A stretch of DNA of 29,986 nt, from NCBI GenBank assembly GCA_037447655.1, contig JBBHKE010003135.1, positions 64,001 through 93,986 of the forward strand. The letters are read 5' to 3'. Below, piece after piece: positions 19,267-27,842 of the stretch. The translations under genes were made by a program, and so were the position numbers. Numbering within the stretch: the stretch's first letter is position 1; each line of letters begins with the position of its first letter. This stretch comes from Zygnema cylindricum. Taxonomy: Eukaryota > Streptophyta > Zygnematophyceae > Zygnematales > Zygnemataceae. The notes under the pieces are model-generated. The model was not told the DNA's origin and searched no databases. It worked only from the letters and a program-made list of their open reading frames with translations.

Positions 19267-20668
19267 TGCTTATCCACCAGGAGCCTACTAAATGCTATAA
19301 TCCTGACCACTCTCCAAAGAATAGAAAGGGAATGATACTCGTCCGATCTGGCCCACTAGAACTCCGCAACAAAAACCAAAGAAGATCACAAGAGTACTCA
19401 AATAACTCCCACGCAAAAATATAGAAACAATAAAAATCGGCTCTTTCAGATTAAACAATATCACCTTGCCCCAAAGAATGGAAAAAAAGATATAAGTCAA
19501 TGATAATGGTGAAGCGAGCGAACATCCCATGGAGAGCAACGATGACCAAACTCAGAAGAAGGAAACTCTCCCAATGGCCCTGAAGACATGTATGAGTCTC
19601 CCTCACCCCCTCGGTTCCGCCGTACAGATCCGACAGGACTCTTCTAAGTTTCAAACAGCAAAAGTCCAAACCGCCGAAAGAGAGAATAGTGCCAACTACC
19701 CACCCGAGCTACAGTCTCTAAAACAGACAATCCAAAACAAAGATGGCAAATAAAGTCAATGATAAAATGCAACATTTCTCTAATAGTAAAGGCTGATTAT
19801 ATCCTCTAGGGGTTTTCTCAAGAGACAGTACTGAAAGAGCAACCTGTCTCCTTCGGCCCCAACTGTCTTATACAACAAAAAGTTTGTCCTATTGCATCCA
19901 CCAAAGTTAAAGCAATGCTCAAAGCCTATCAGCGGTCAACAATTGTTATCGTACAGACACAAGACAAACCACGCTATACTACACTCAAGGAAAAAAGTTA
20001 GGCGACTGGCTCCGGCGGGGTTGACAGCCAAAGGTCCTCCTATGGTACACTAGTAAGCAACAAGTTTTGAATTGACGTGAAACGTCTAACTTTGACCCGG
20101 TGTCATAAATGCTCTGCCCGTCTGTTGGACCTGAACTAGTATCTTTGACAGCTAACAACAAGATATATGGGAGAATCTTAAAGGCTACGTGCCGTTCCAC
20201 AATGTACCCCTCCGCTAGAGCTACGAAGAACGGATGCCATGTAATGGAGGAGCCACTTTTGCCCCGGACCAACTCCGCAGTCATACCTCCGTTTAAGGTG
20301 AACTAAAGTGCGTGGTGCTCCACGGTAAAATTACAAAGTTTTGATCCGACATGTTGTCCCCCCCCTTCTCCGTACGCTGGAGTCCGTACAAGGTGGAACG
20401 AGGCCCCAAAACTCTTGGGAGTGCAAATGTGCCGAAGATGCACACGAGCTTGACAGCTGTCGAGCGTGCTTGGGGACCGTGAGGTTCTGGTAAGATGTCC
20501 TATGAGGTGTGCATGAGAAACCTGCCATCCACCCCAAATGCTGATGTTTCCCTAGACCCATGACCATGCCCTTCTTTGTCTTTCCCCCCTCGAAAGATAT
20601 GTATAGGTAATAATGAGGAATTGAGTAAGAAAGAAAAAGTAAAAGTATCTTATAGCCCCCCATCGGAT
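19267..20668 (-). repeat. Gypsy LTR of second copy
   Basis: The minus strand aligns with both other LTRs: GACAGCTGTCAAGCTCGTGTGC near 20450, GTACATTGTGGA near 20200, TATAAGAC at 19872, GCTCTTTCAGTACTG from 19840, GGGTGGGTAGTTGG near 19695, AAGGTGATATTG near 19470. At about 1400 bases it is longer than the others, with extra sequence near its start. Promoter spacing of 32 bases is kept. Confidence 0.82.
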
Positions 20669-20681
20669 TCCCCCCCTCCTA
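20669..20681 (-). promoter_or_regulatory. Polypurine tract of second Gypsy copy
   Basis: Minus strand AGGAGGGGGGGAA just before the LTR, about 33 bases after the pol stop, matching AAGAGGGGGAGAAA in the host element. Confidence 0.7.
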
Positions 20682-20713
20682 TGAGTCCCGTATGACTAAA
20701 AGGATTAGACAAA

Positions 20714-20808
20714 TTAACCGCCAAATTTGCAATCCCCACAGAACCACGGATTTGCGGGTTAAGAACGAGGTCCCAATTTAGTGTTAGGCAGCCTTCATGC
20801 CACCCCTG
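20714..20808 (-). pseudogene. C-terminal PHD finger end of pol, second Gypsy copy
   Basis: Minus strand reads QGWHEGCL and, after one frame change, WFCGDCKFGG followed by TAA (20714-20716). These are the His-x2-Cys and final Trp-x-Cys-x2-Cys parts of a PHD finger. They match CGQGWH and WFCGNCEWSG before the stop of the host element. The Cys after the His is kept here but lost there. The front half is cut off at 20808. Confidence 0.68.
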
Positions 20809-21227
20809 AAAGTCCAAGCTTTGGTTGAAGCCGGATTGGTTCAGGAAAGTACGGGACTTCATGGGTTCGTTTCCCCAACAATTCTCCCTCCCAAGAAGGA
20901 CTCGTCCGGGATGACTGTATATTTCAGGATGTGTGGAGATCATCGCATACTGAACACAACCACCATCTCTGATCGATATCTGATGCCGACCCTGTAATAT
21001 ATATTTGACTCCTTTGCTGGCGTCACTATCTACTCCACTCTGGACATGAAGAATTGTTTCCACGAGATTTCCATGGAGCCGAAGCACCGGGAGAGAACCG
21101 CATTTTGGGCCGGTTCAAGACTTTATGAATGGATTTATATGCCATTCGGGCTCAAGAATGCATTGGCCAAATTCCAACGGGCAATGGACAAAGCGCTTCG
21201 AGGAATTGATTTTGCCCGGTGCTATAT
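20809..21227 (+). pseudogene. Gypsy reverse transcriptase, 5' half, copy 2
   Basis: Identical by eye to 17627-18045: KVQALVEAGLVQES, SPTILPPKKDSSG, MCGDHRILN, the same TAA stop, MPFGLKNALAKFQRAMD and ARCYI. This copy is followed, after the 1-kb insertion, by the DDVIIFS that completes the active site. So it is the copy collinear with the rest of pol, though its own N-terminus (SWSK part) is missing. Confidence 0.88.
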
Positions 21228-22230
21228 TGTATTGTTTTGGAAACCTTCAGTCCTCTCTATATCTCGTTGCTATAATGCCATGCTGCGCTAAGTCTAACAT
21301 CGCAACTGGAAACCTGTAATCCTCTCTATACTTCGTTGCTATGCTGCCATGCTGCGCTGCTCTAATGTCGCAGCTGCGCTGGTAGAACACCGCAGTCATA
21401 GCAGCTTGAGTAAACAGCTGCGCTGCTCTAAACATCATAGCTGTGCTGGTAGAGCAACGCAACCATAGCAGTTCGTATGAAAGCTAAACTGTCGTAGACA
21501 TGATTTAGTGTATATATAACTCCAAAGGGAGTACACAGACTTGGTACACCTGAGGCACACATGTCGCTATGTGGGGAGAGTCAAGGTTGGTTGACCTGGA
21601 CGACAAAGTACACAGTCATTTGGTTACTCGATTTACACGTGGAGGTTCATCTTCAGTGGGAACGAATGCGTGGACGGCGGACGAAGTTCGCCGTCATTTT
21701 TGGAAGTGAAATATTGAAGTGCGCCGTCATTTCGGTGAACGACTTTTGGTGCACACTTTAGCGGCGGCTAGAGTTAAAGCTTGGTGTAAATAGTTTGTAC
21801 CGTAGATGGCGAAGGTTTGGTTTGGTGAAGATTCAGTGTACCGGTGGACCACGGTAATTGTGGTACGGTTTAGATCAGCTGTAGGCTCACTTGTATATTT
21901 AGAACTTAGAATATTTTGGAAGTTAGGATTTTCCTTGTATGAAAAACTGCGAAGCAGTTTTTTGGGTTCTATTGAATTATAAGATCATTGTGATCTTTTG
22001 GCAAAACTGTGTGAAATTCTGCATGTGTTTTCTTTGGTGTATCTTCTTCATTGTGGCAAATTTGAAGACCTAGTGTGTGTCTGATTTGCTTGGAGCTTCA
22101 TTGTGAAGTTGGTTGTTTGTGGGTATTCCTGAGAGTGTCCTCTTTGTACTTTGATTGTGATTATCGAAATTGCTGCTGCTGCTGCTGCTTCCTCTTCTTC
22201 TTCAGGGGCACCAACTGCCTCAAAACCACA
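21228..22230 (+). mobile_element. Unclassified 1.0-kb insertion in RT, copy 2
   Basis: Here both flanks are RT. The codons TGC TAT ATT are interrupted, and ATATTG recurs at 22229-22234 before ATGATG. So a 3 to 6 base target duplication (ATATT being simplest) surrounds it; the empty site reads Cys-Tyr-Ile-Asp-Asp. The same repeats, hairpins and CTG/CTT tract as in copy 1. An intron is an alternative (GTATTG start, pyrimidine tract and CAG near 22204), but the flanking duplication favours insertion. Confidence 0.65.
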
Positions 22231-23130
22231 TATTGATGATGTTATTATATTCTCAATGACTTTTGAGGAACACCTAGAGCGTGTTCAGATCGTTCTCCTG
22301 GCATTCCAAGCAGCGGGCTTGAAATGCCACCCGGGCAAAGGTGTTTTTGGGGTCCAGAAGATCATCTACCTTGGACATGGGGTGACTCCTCGGATTGTGG
22401 GTCCCCACATGGTCAAGGTGGCAACCCTTAACGCTCTCCCCCCACCGCAAGACATCTCGGCCCTTCGCACTTTTCTTGGTCTAGCCAACTACTATCGGCG
22501 GTTTATCCCCGAGTTCACTAGTCATGCTCAGCCCCTTAACTAGCTAATTTGGAAGGACCAAGAGTGGCAGTGGGCCGAAGAACAACAGTTATCCTTCCAG
22601 TTCATGAAAGATGCTCTGAAGCAGCACCTCGTGCTCCGGATGCCTGATCACCATAGGCCTTTCCTCCTTTATACCGATTGGAGCAGGTTTGGATTTGGAG
22701 CAGTTTTGGCTCAAATTGATGACGCTGGAGCTGAATATGAGGGGGCCTACGCTTGCCAGAGCAACAACAGAGCAATAGCAGTTACCACGGAGAGTTACTC
22801 GCAGCGGTTTGGGCCATTCAGTATTTCCGACCTTATTTGTACAGAGTCTATTTCACCTTGATGAAGGATCACCAACCCCTGAAATGGATCATGGGAAATA
22901 GTAAGTTAACCGGCAAACTCTCCAGATGGGTTCTCATCCTGCAAGAAAATGATTTCGACATTATTCATTGGTCAGGGGAAATTTATGGGAATGCTGATGG
23001 ACTTAGCCAAAATCATGATCCCTCCACAATTGATCTTACCGGGGCTCGACATGATGAGGACCCTGAGATCAGTCTGGGGCTCATTCGAGCATCCACAACT
23101 TTCATCTGGCTTCCCCAATCTGGGGGGTAA
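22231..23130 (+). pseudogene. Gypsy reverse transcriptase 3' half and RNase H
   Basis: Begins IDDVIIFSMTFEEHLERV, supplying the catalytic Asp pair, then LKCHPGKGVFGV, YLGHGVT and LRTFLGLANYYRRFIPEF (thumb and connection). A TAG at 22541 replaces what is probably Gln in PLNQ. RNase H follows, with FLLYTDWSRFGFGAVLAQ (22659-22715), a frame change near 22790, and HGELLAAVWAIQYFRPYL, MKDHQPLKWI and NADGLSQ. The Asp/Glu core positions can be followed. Broken by one stop and one frameshift. Confidence 0.88.
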
Positions 23131-24420
23131 CAGTGAACTTTCTCGGCCGACGTGGAGGGGTAGGCACCAATAGGGGCATGGCGGAAGGACATCTGGAACG
23201 ACCCTGATGCTCTCCAATCTATCCACCAAGGGTCGCCGCTTCCCCACTTGACTGGAATTCAGTTATCTCGAGTACAGACCCGGATGGATGCGTATGATTG
23301 GGATAGAGACGTTCTCCTTCGAAAATGGTCAGTTCCAATCTCCATCGGCAATGTGGACACTTCGGGCAAAAGCGGACCACTTCCCTGGTTATGGGCTCTT
23401 ATTGGTGGCATGTGCTGTGGACCGAAGTCAACCGAATTGTGCAGACGTGCTCCTCATGCGATCGACTCAAGGCTGCTTTTGACAAAAAGGTGGGACTGAG
23501 CTTCATTTACTTCCTATCCAGGGGATGTTTTATATGTGGTCGTTGGATGTTTTGGGACCTCTTCCGACCAACAGGCGTGGGAAACGCTTCGTTCTGGTCA
23601 TGATTTAACATTTTTCCAAGTGGATCGAGTTGGTGGTTCTACCCCGGAAGGAGTCCAAGGCAATTGCAGATGCCTTTTTGCAGAGGGTTTTAGCCCAATT
23701 CGAGGCGGTTTCGGAAGTTCTAACCGACCAAGGCTCCGATTTCGCCGGAGAATTTTCCAACCTCTTGGAAAAATGCCTAGTGAACCATCGGTTGACAAGC
23801 CGTGACCACCCTCAAGCCGACGGTTTGGCCGAAAGGTGCGTACAGACAGTGCTGTGGTCACTACGAAAATATGCAGTTGAAGAAGATTTGGGGGAGTGGG
23901 ACAGAAAAATGCCTTGGATTGCTATAGGTTACAGGTTCAGCAGGCAGGCTTCTCTCCACTCCTATAGCCTTTATTTCATTCTATTTGGAAGGCATCCCAT
24001 CTTTTCCAGGGCTGCATCCGCCCAAGCGGTGGTCCTTCGGAGATGGATGACAAGGGGTTAGTCGAGAAAATGATCGCTGAAAGAGCCAAGATATTCCACC
24101 GAGAGATGCCTCTTGCAAATAACAATTTGTAGGCGGCTCAACACCGAGATCAGTTGTGGTATTCTCAAGGCCGGAGCGGGAATTATGTGCACCGGCAGCG
24201 ATGATTTATGCCGCGTGACTTTGTATATCGGATGCAACAGAAGAACGACACGCTGGATATTTCTGCCGGAGAGTAATTTTGAAAGTGGTCAAAGTTTCCA
24301 ACAAAGGGGTTCTTACGTTGGAGGGAAAGGATGGTCAACGAATTAAAGAGAATCAGATCAATGTGGCCACCTGCCATCTTCCGGGTTGTGAAGACGAACC
24401 CACTTTCCACTTAACTTACT
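23131..24420 (+). pseudogene. Gypsy integrase with GPY/F-like C-terminal domain (broken)
   Basis: The zinc domain shows GHFGQKRTT, YWWH and TCSSCDRLKAAF (23355-23490). The core shows LTDQGSDFAGEF (Asp codon 23726) and HPQADGLAERCVQTV (Glu codon 23831); the first Asp region, near 23560, is in another frame. The C-terminal domain has PRDFVYRMQQKNDTLDI and, after a frame change near 24272, ILKVVKVSNKGVLTLEGKDG and ENQINVATCHLPG, the usual GPY/F-type beta strands. At least four frame changes. No chromodomain is visible; a PHD-type finger follows instead. Confidence 0.85.
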
Positions 24421-24596
24421 TTGCCAACCCTCCTTCCTGTTCATCAGCTTGCAATCAGTCCTCCCAACTGCACGACATATTGGTCTGCAATCAGTGTGGT
24501 CAGGGTTGGCATTGAGCCTCTCTCCCCTCCTCTTGGGGGCCACCCCCTTTACCCTCCAACACCTGGTTTTGTGGGAACTGCGAATGGAGTGGGTAA
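24421..24596 (+). pseudogene. PHD-type zinc finger at the pol C-terminus
   Basis: In the integrase C-terminal frame the sequence continues PPSCSSACNQSSQLHDILVCNQCGQGWH, a TGA stop (24513), then a Pro/Ser-rich loop and NTWFCGNCEWSG ending in TAA (24594-24596). Ligand order is Cys-Cys, Cys-x2-Cys-x4-His, (Cys lost: TCT), Trp-x-Cys-x2-Cys, the layout of a Cys4-His-Cys3 PHD finger. The first pair is spaced x3. PHD fingers commonly bind histone H3 tails; here it would steer integration, as chromodomains do in chromoviruses (inference). The second copy of the family keeps the missing Cys and the same ending. Confidence 0.72.
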
Positions 24597-24632
24597 TTGT
24601 TTTAGAGTTATATATCTTAGTCCCGGTTGACT

Positions 24633-24646
24633 AAGAGGGGGAGAAA
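24633..24646 (+). promoter_or_regulatory. Gypsy polypurine tract
   Basis: AAGAGGGGGAGAAA lies 36 bases after the pol stop and just before the 3' LTR start TGGGATTTCAGCCCA (24648). Confidence 0.85.
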
Positions 24647-24647
24647 T

Positions 24648-25868
24648 TGGGATTTCAGCCCAATTAACGAGACCCAAACCCCTTTCCTCGGCCAAGGGGT
24701 GGAAAGGCACGCTCCACAGCTGTCAAACTAGTGTGCTTTCCAGGCACACCTTTATATCACCAAGGATTTCTAAGACCATTTCAACCTGTACGGTCATCAA
24801 TGTACGGAGTAAAAAGTGCATATAGTCAAACCGGATTTTTGGATTTTCCCAACTGAGCAAAACGCACTTTGTTTTGCGCCTAACGAAGGCCGAACGACCA
24901 AGTTATACCGTCTCAAAGATTACCATGCAGTCACATAGCACTGGCTTCCACCAGCCCTAGTGGGGGGGGTACATTGTGGATTGCCATGTAGACTTCCGGA
25001 CTGTAATCTAGATTATGCTCCAAGCTATCTGTATTAATTCATTTCAGGTTCAGCTGACCAGTGGTCCATGTATTACATTAAGTCAAAGTTTGGCACTTCC
25101 GTGTCCTTTTAATACTTTGTCTTAAAACTGTGGAACAAATAAAAACTTCCGGCCGCGGATGTAGATGTAGTCAGAGGTCTAACTTTTTGCCCTAAGTGTA
25201 GCACACATTATTTTGTCTTATGTCAGTTCGGTTGCTCTTGCTTGCCGCTCATTGGCTAATAGCGTTGGTTTGACTTTTGGACATTAAACTGGACAAGCTT
25301 TTACTGTATAAGGCACTTGGGGTCGAAGGAGACAGGTTGCTTTTCAGTACTCTCTCCTGTGAAAACCCTCAAAAAATCCAACAAACCTTCTTTTAGAAGA
25401 ATCTGTGTTTTGTTTTAACTCTATTGCCATCTTTCTTTTGGATCTGCCCATTGTAGGAATCATAGTTTGGGCTAGTTTTTGGCACTATCGTCCCTTTGGG
25501 TGATTTTTGGATTTTTCGCTGCTTGAAACTGAGAAGAGTCTAGTCGGTTCCGAGCTACGGACACCGAGGGTTGAAGGAGTACCATACCTATTTACACTAC
25601 CATTGGGAGAGAGTTCGCCTTTTTCTCATTGTCATCGTAAATTGCCGGGGTATGTTTAGCTTGCTTCACCATCTTTTATATCTTCCATTTTATATTTTAT
25701 TTCTGTGGTTAAGGTGATATTGTTAAATCTGAAACAGCCATTCCTATTTATTTCTATATGTCAACGTGGTAGTGCATTTGTGTATTCGCTTGTAGTTTCT
25801 TTTGCTTTGGCGTGAACTTCCAGGAGTAAAATTGCAACTTCCTTGTATCGAAAGAGTGGGTTTTCCGG
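24648..25868 (+). repeat. Gypsy 3' LTR (last ~45 bases missing)
   Basis: Starts TGGG after the polypurine tract and aligns with 1984-3080. Contains TATAAGG at 25307 and GCTTTTCAGTACT at 25339. AATAAA at about 25136 lies upstream of the promoter. It ends within AGTGGGTTTT (about 25866), while the 5' LTR goes on for some 45 bases. Copia integrase sequence starts directly, so the true LTR end and any target duplication are lost. Confidence 0.85.
25307..25352 (+). promoter_or_regulatory. TATA box and primer-complement element of 3' LTR
   Basis: TATAAGG at 25307 and GCTTTTCAGTACT at 25339, again 32 bases apart. The last base of the 14-mer is C rather than G. Confidence 0.6.
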
Positions 25869-26799
25869 GTATTTGGAGCTGTCTTTTGGTGTTGGACTCC
25901 ATCTTCCCTCAGAAAATCCTCAAACTGGTTAGAAGTATACTCTCCACCATTGTCACTCCTTACTCTCTTGATTGGGGTTTCATGGATTTTCACTCCATGC
26001 TTTATATTGTCTAAAACATTCCTGAGCCTCTGACTCATTTTTCAAAAATACACCCTAGAATACTGAGACCAATCATCGGTGATAGTCATCATAAATCTCT
26101 TCCCCCGGATGAAGGCACTTTGGCTGGTCCCCAAATATCTGTCTCTACTAAATCTATAATCTTTTCTCTATGATAGGTGGTTTTTTTTGGGAAGGGTAAC
26201 CTATGTGCTTTACCTTGAACACATCCACTACAATCACTTAGATTCTCACTCTCACCGAACTGAATCCCTTCCACTACTCCCATCTTTTTCATCTCTCTTA
26301 ACTTTTCTAGATTCACATGCCCAAGCCTCTTATGCCATAACATTATATCATGAACACCAGCATAATAAGGTTTTTTCTTTTCATTGCTTAAAATCAGCAT
26401 AAACATCCCTTGGCTAACGATTTCAACAGTGAAATCCTCCTCAAAACTAGCAGTAAAGACTCCTTTCCTAGTGCTAGTATCAAAACCCTTATCATATAAC
26501 ATAGACATAGAGATGAGGTTTTTGTTCATCTCCAAAATAAACAATACATCGGAGAATGTTACTATGGATGTCTTTCTTTCTACTAACACTTTCAGATCTA
26601 CCGATCATACAAGAGTAGTAGTGACTATCCTCCCATCCTCGTACTCTATCTCTACGGTGAAAATATTTCTTATCTAAGTGAACATGTATTTATCCTTACA
26701 CATGTGCATAGAGGCACCTGAATCTACAATCCAACCTGCTTCACCTTTCAATCCACTGAAAGCACATTTATGCTTTCGTGGAATTTCGACCTCGTTTTT
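25869..26799 (-). pseudogene. Copia pol: protease, pre-integrase, partial integrase
   Basis: Protease motif WIVDSGASMHMCKDK at about 26740-26690 with a stop soon after (TAG before IRN). The frame 26589-26089 is open for 166 codons and holds LWHKRLGHVNLEKL, CSGCVQGKAHRLPF and ETDIWGP (first catalytic Asp). After a frameshift, 26038-25871 has RVRSDNGGEYTSNQFEDFLREDG (second Asp) and stops at QKTAPN, just before the Glu region. Loss of the Glu and of everything after makes it inactive. Confidence 0.83.
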
Positions 26800-27752
26800 C
26801 GCCTCCAACTCCTCATCCAATAGGAGCTCATTGTCCTCGTCCTCGAGTTTCGCCTCATACCTGTGTCACAAGGGCCTTTTTTTTCCTCTCGGGGTTCCAC
26901 CGATCTGCCCCTCCTTTAACCGCCCCTCGATTAACTTAGTGCACTCCTCGATATAGTGCCCTGGTTTCTTACAATAGTGGCACAAACCCTTGGGAGCCCT
27001 TGGTCCGAACTCGTTAGTCTGATTTTTTTGCCCCCCCCTCTATAATTTCCGACTGGTTTCTTGAAATCATTTTTCCTCCAATCGGACCCAGCTGCCTAGG
27101 CTTGCCCACTAATTCCTCCCCTTCGGATCTCAATCGTATTCTCCCGAACGAGCCTTGTCCCTACCATTGAATTCCATATCCACCTTGAGTCTAGCAAGTC
27201 CTGCACACGGTTGACTATGTTCTTGAACTCATCTGGTAACTTCATGAGCAAGCACTTAACCTTCATCTTTTCAGTTTCAACCTGTCCAACACTCTTTAGA
27301 TCCATGAAAAGTGTTGCGAGCTCATTTCAAACATCCAACATCTTCCCCCCCTTGTATACATATGCAATAATATTCTGATCAGCCAACTGCTGGTGCTAAA
27401 TCGTACCACTTCGGTACTTCTCTATGAGAGCCACCCAAAGATCGGATGCCCTCTCTACCTGCAAATGAGGAGATGCAAGCCCTTGAGTAAGATTGCGAAG
27501 GATGAAGTGCTTTGCTGTCATATTGTTGTAGTACCAAGTATCGGTATCATTCTCCTCGTTCCTCGAAATAGGTAACATGAATGCCGAACAGGTTGCTATC
27601 GATGTGATCTTCTCTTTCTCCTTTCCTTTGTTCACCACCTCCCCTTCCTTTGTCTCCTCCGTTGAAGATGGATCAACGTCTCTGGGGAATCTACTTCCTC
27701 CAGACCCTGGAGGGATGCCAAGATTCGGTGAACGCCTCACCCGCCCTCTCAC
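26800..27752 (-). pseudogene. Copia gag (broken)
   Basis: N-terminus from 27752 (basic, Gly/Pro-rich, then MTAKHFILRNLTQGLASPHLQ and SDLWVALIEKYRSG). The middle (27305-27096) has LPDEFKNIVNRVQDLLDSRWIW and NTIEIRRGG. The zinc knuckle CHYCKKPGHYIEEC at about 26990-26945 has all four ligands. An acidic linker leads to the protease. Frames break between these parts. Confidence 0.8.
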
Positions 27753-27842
27753 TATTCCTGAAAACCTTCTCTCACATAGAGCTCATGTCATCATACTCTC
27801 CTAGTATATGAAGCTAGTTTCACCTAGAGGGTGGGCCGATAA

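Larger units (their letters stand above)
19050..20808 (-). mobile_element. Inverted fragment of a second Gypsy copy: pol end - LTR - gag start
   Basis: On the minus strand from 20808: end of the PHD finger and pol stop, polypurine tract, a whole LTR, primer-binding site, leader, and the first ~38 gag codons. It is the same family as the host Gypsy but a clearly different copy. It lies between the two direct repeats. An LTR with internal sequence on both sides is the arrangement of a one-LTR circle or tandem element, not of a normal insertion. Confidence 0.82.
20809..22230 (+). repeat. Direct repeat copy 2 (RT half plus 1-kb insertion)
   Basis: Partner of 17627-19049. Identical to 21435, then diverged to its end. 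Confidence 0.88.
1984..25868 (+). mobile_element. Ty3/Gypsy retrotransposon carrying a DNA methyltransferase and a PHD finger, with nested insertions
   Basis: Similar LTRs lie at 1984-3125 and 24648-25868. Between them on the plus strand come PBS, gag with two zinc knuckles, aspartic protease, C5 methyltransferase, RT/RNase H, integrase, PHD finger and polypurine tract. Three events break it up: a Copia insertion (9706-17493), a 1.0-kb insertion in RT, and an RT duplication around an inverted 1.76-kb fragment. Removing these leaves about 12 kb, large for Gypsy. The two LTRs differ more from each other (roughly four in five bases shared, by eye) than the nested Copia's LTRs do (roughly nine in ten), so it is the older insertion. 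That the two LTRs come from one original insertion is likely but not proven, because both outer junctions are rearranged. Confidence 0.85.

Noticed and set aside
3250-24646. Endogenous pararetrovirus (caulimovirid)
   Set aside because: LTRs, a polypurine tract, a self-primer site and a full integrase with DDE residues identify an LTR retrotransposon; no movement protein or Met-tRNA site of a pararetrovirus is seen.
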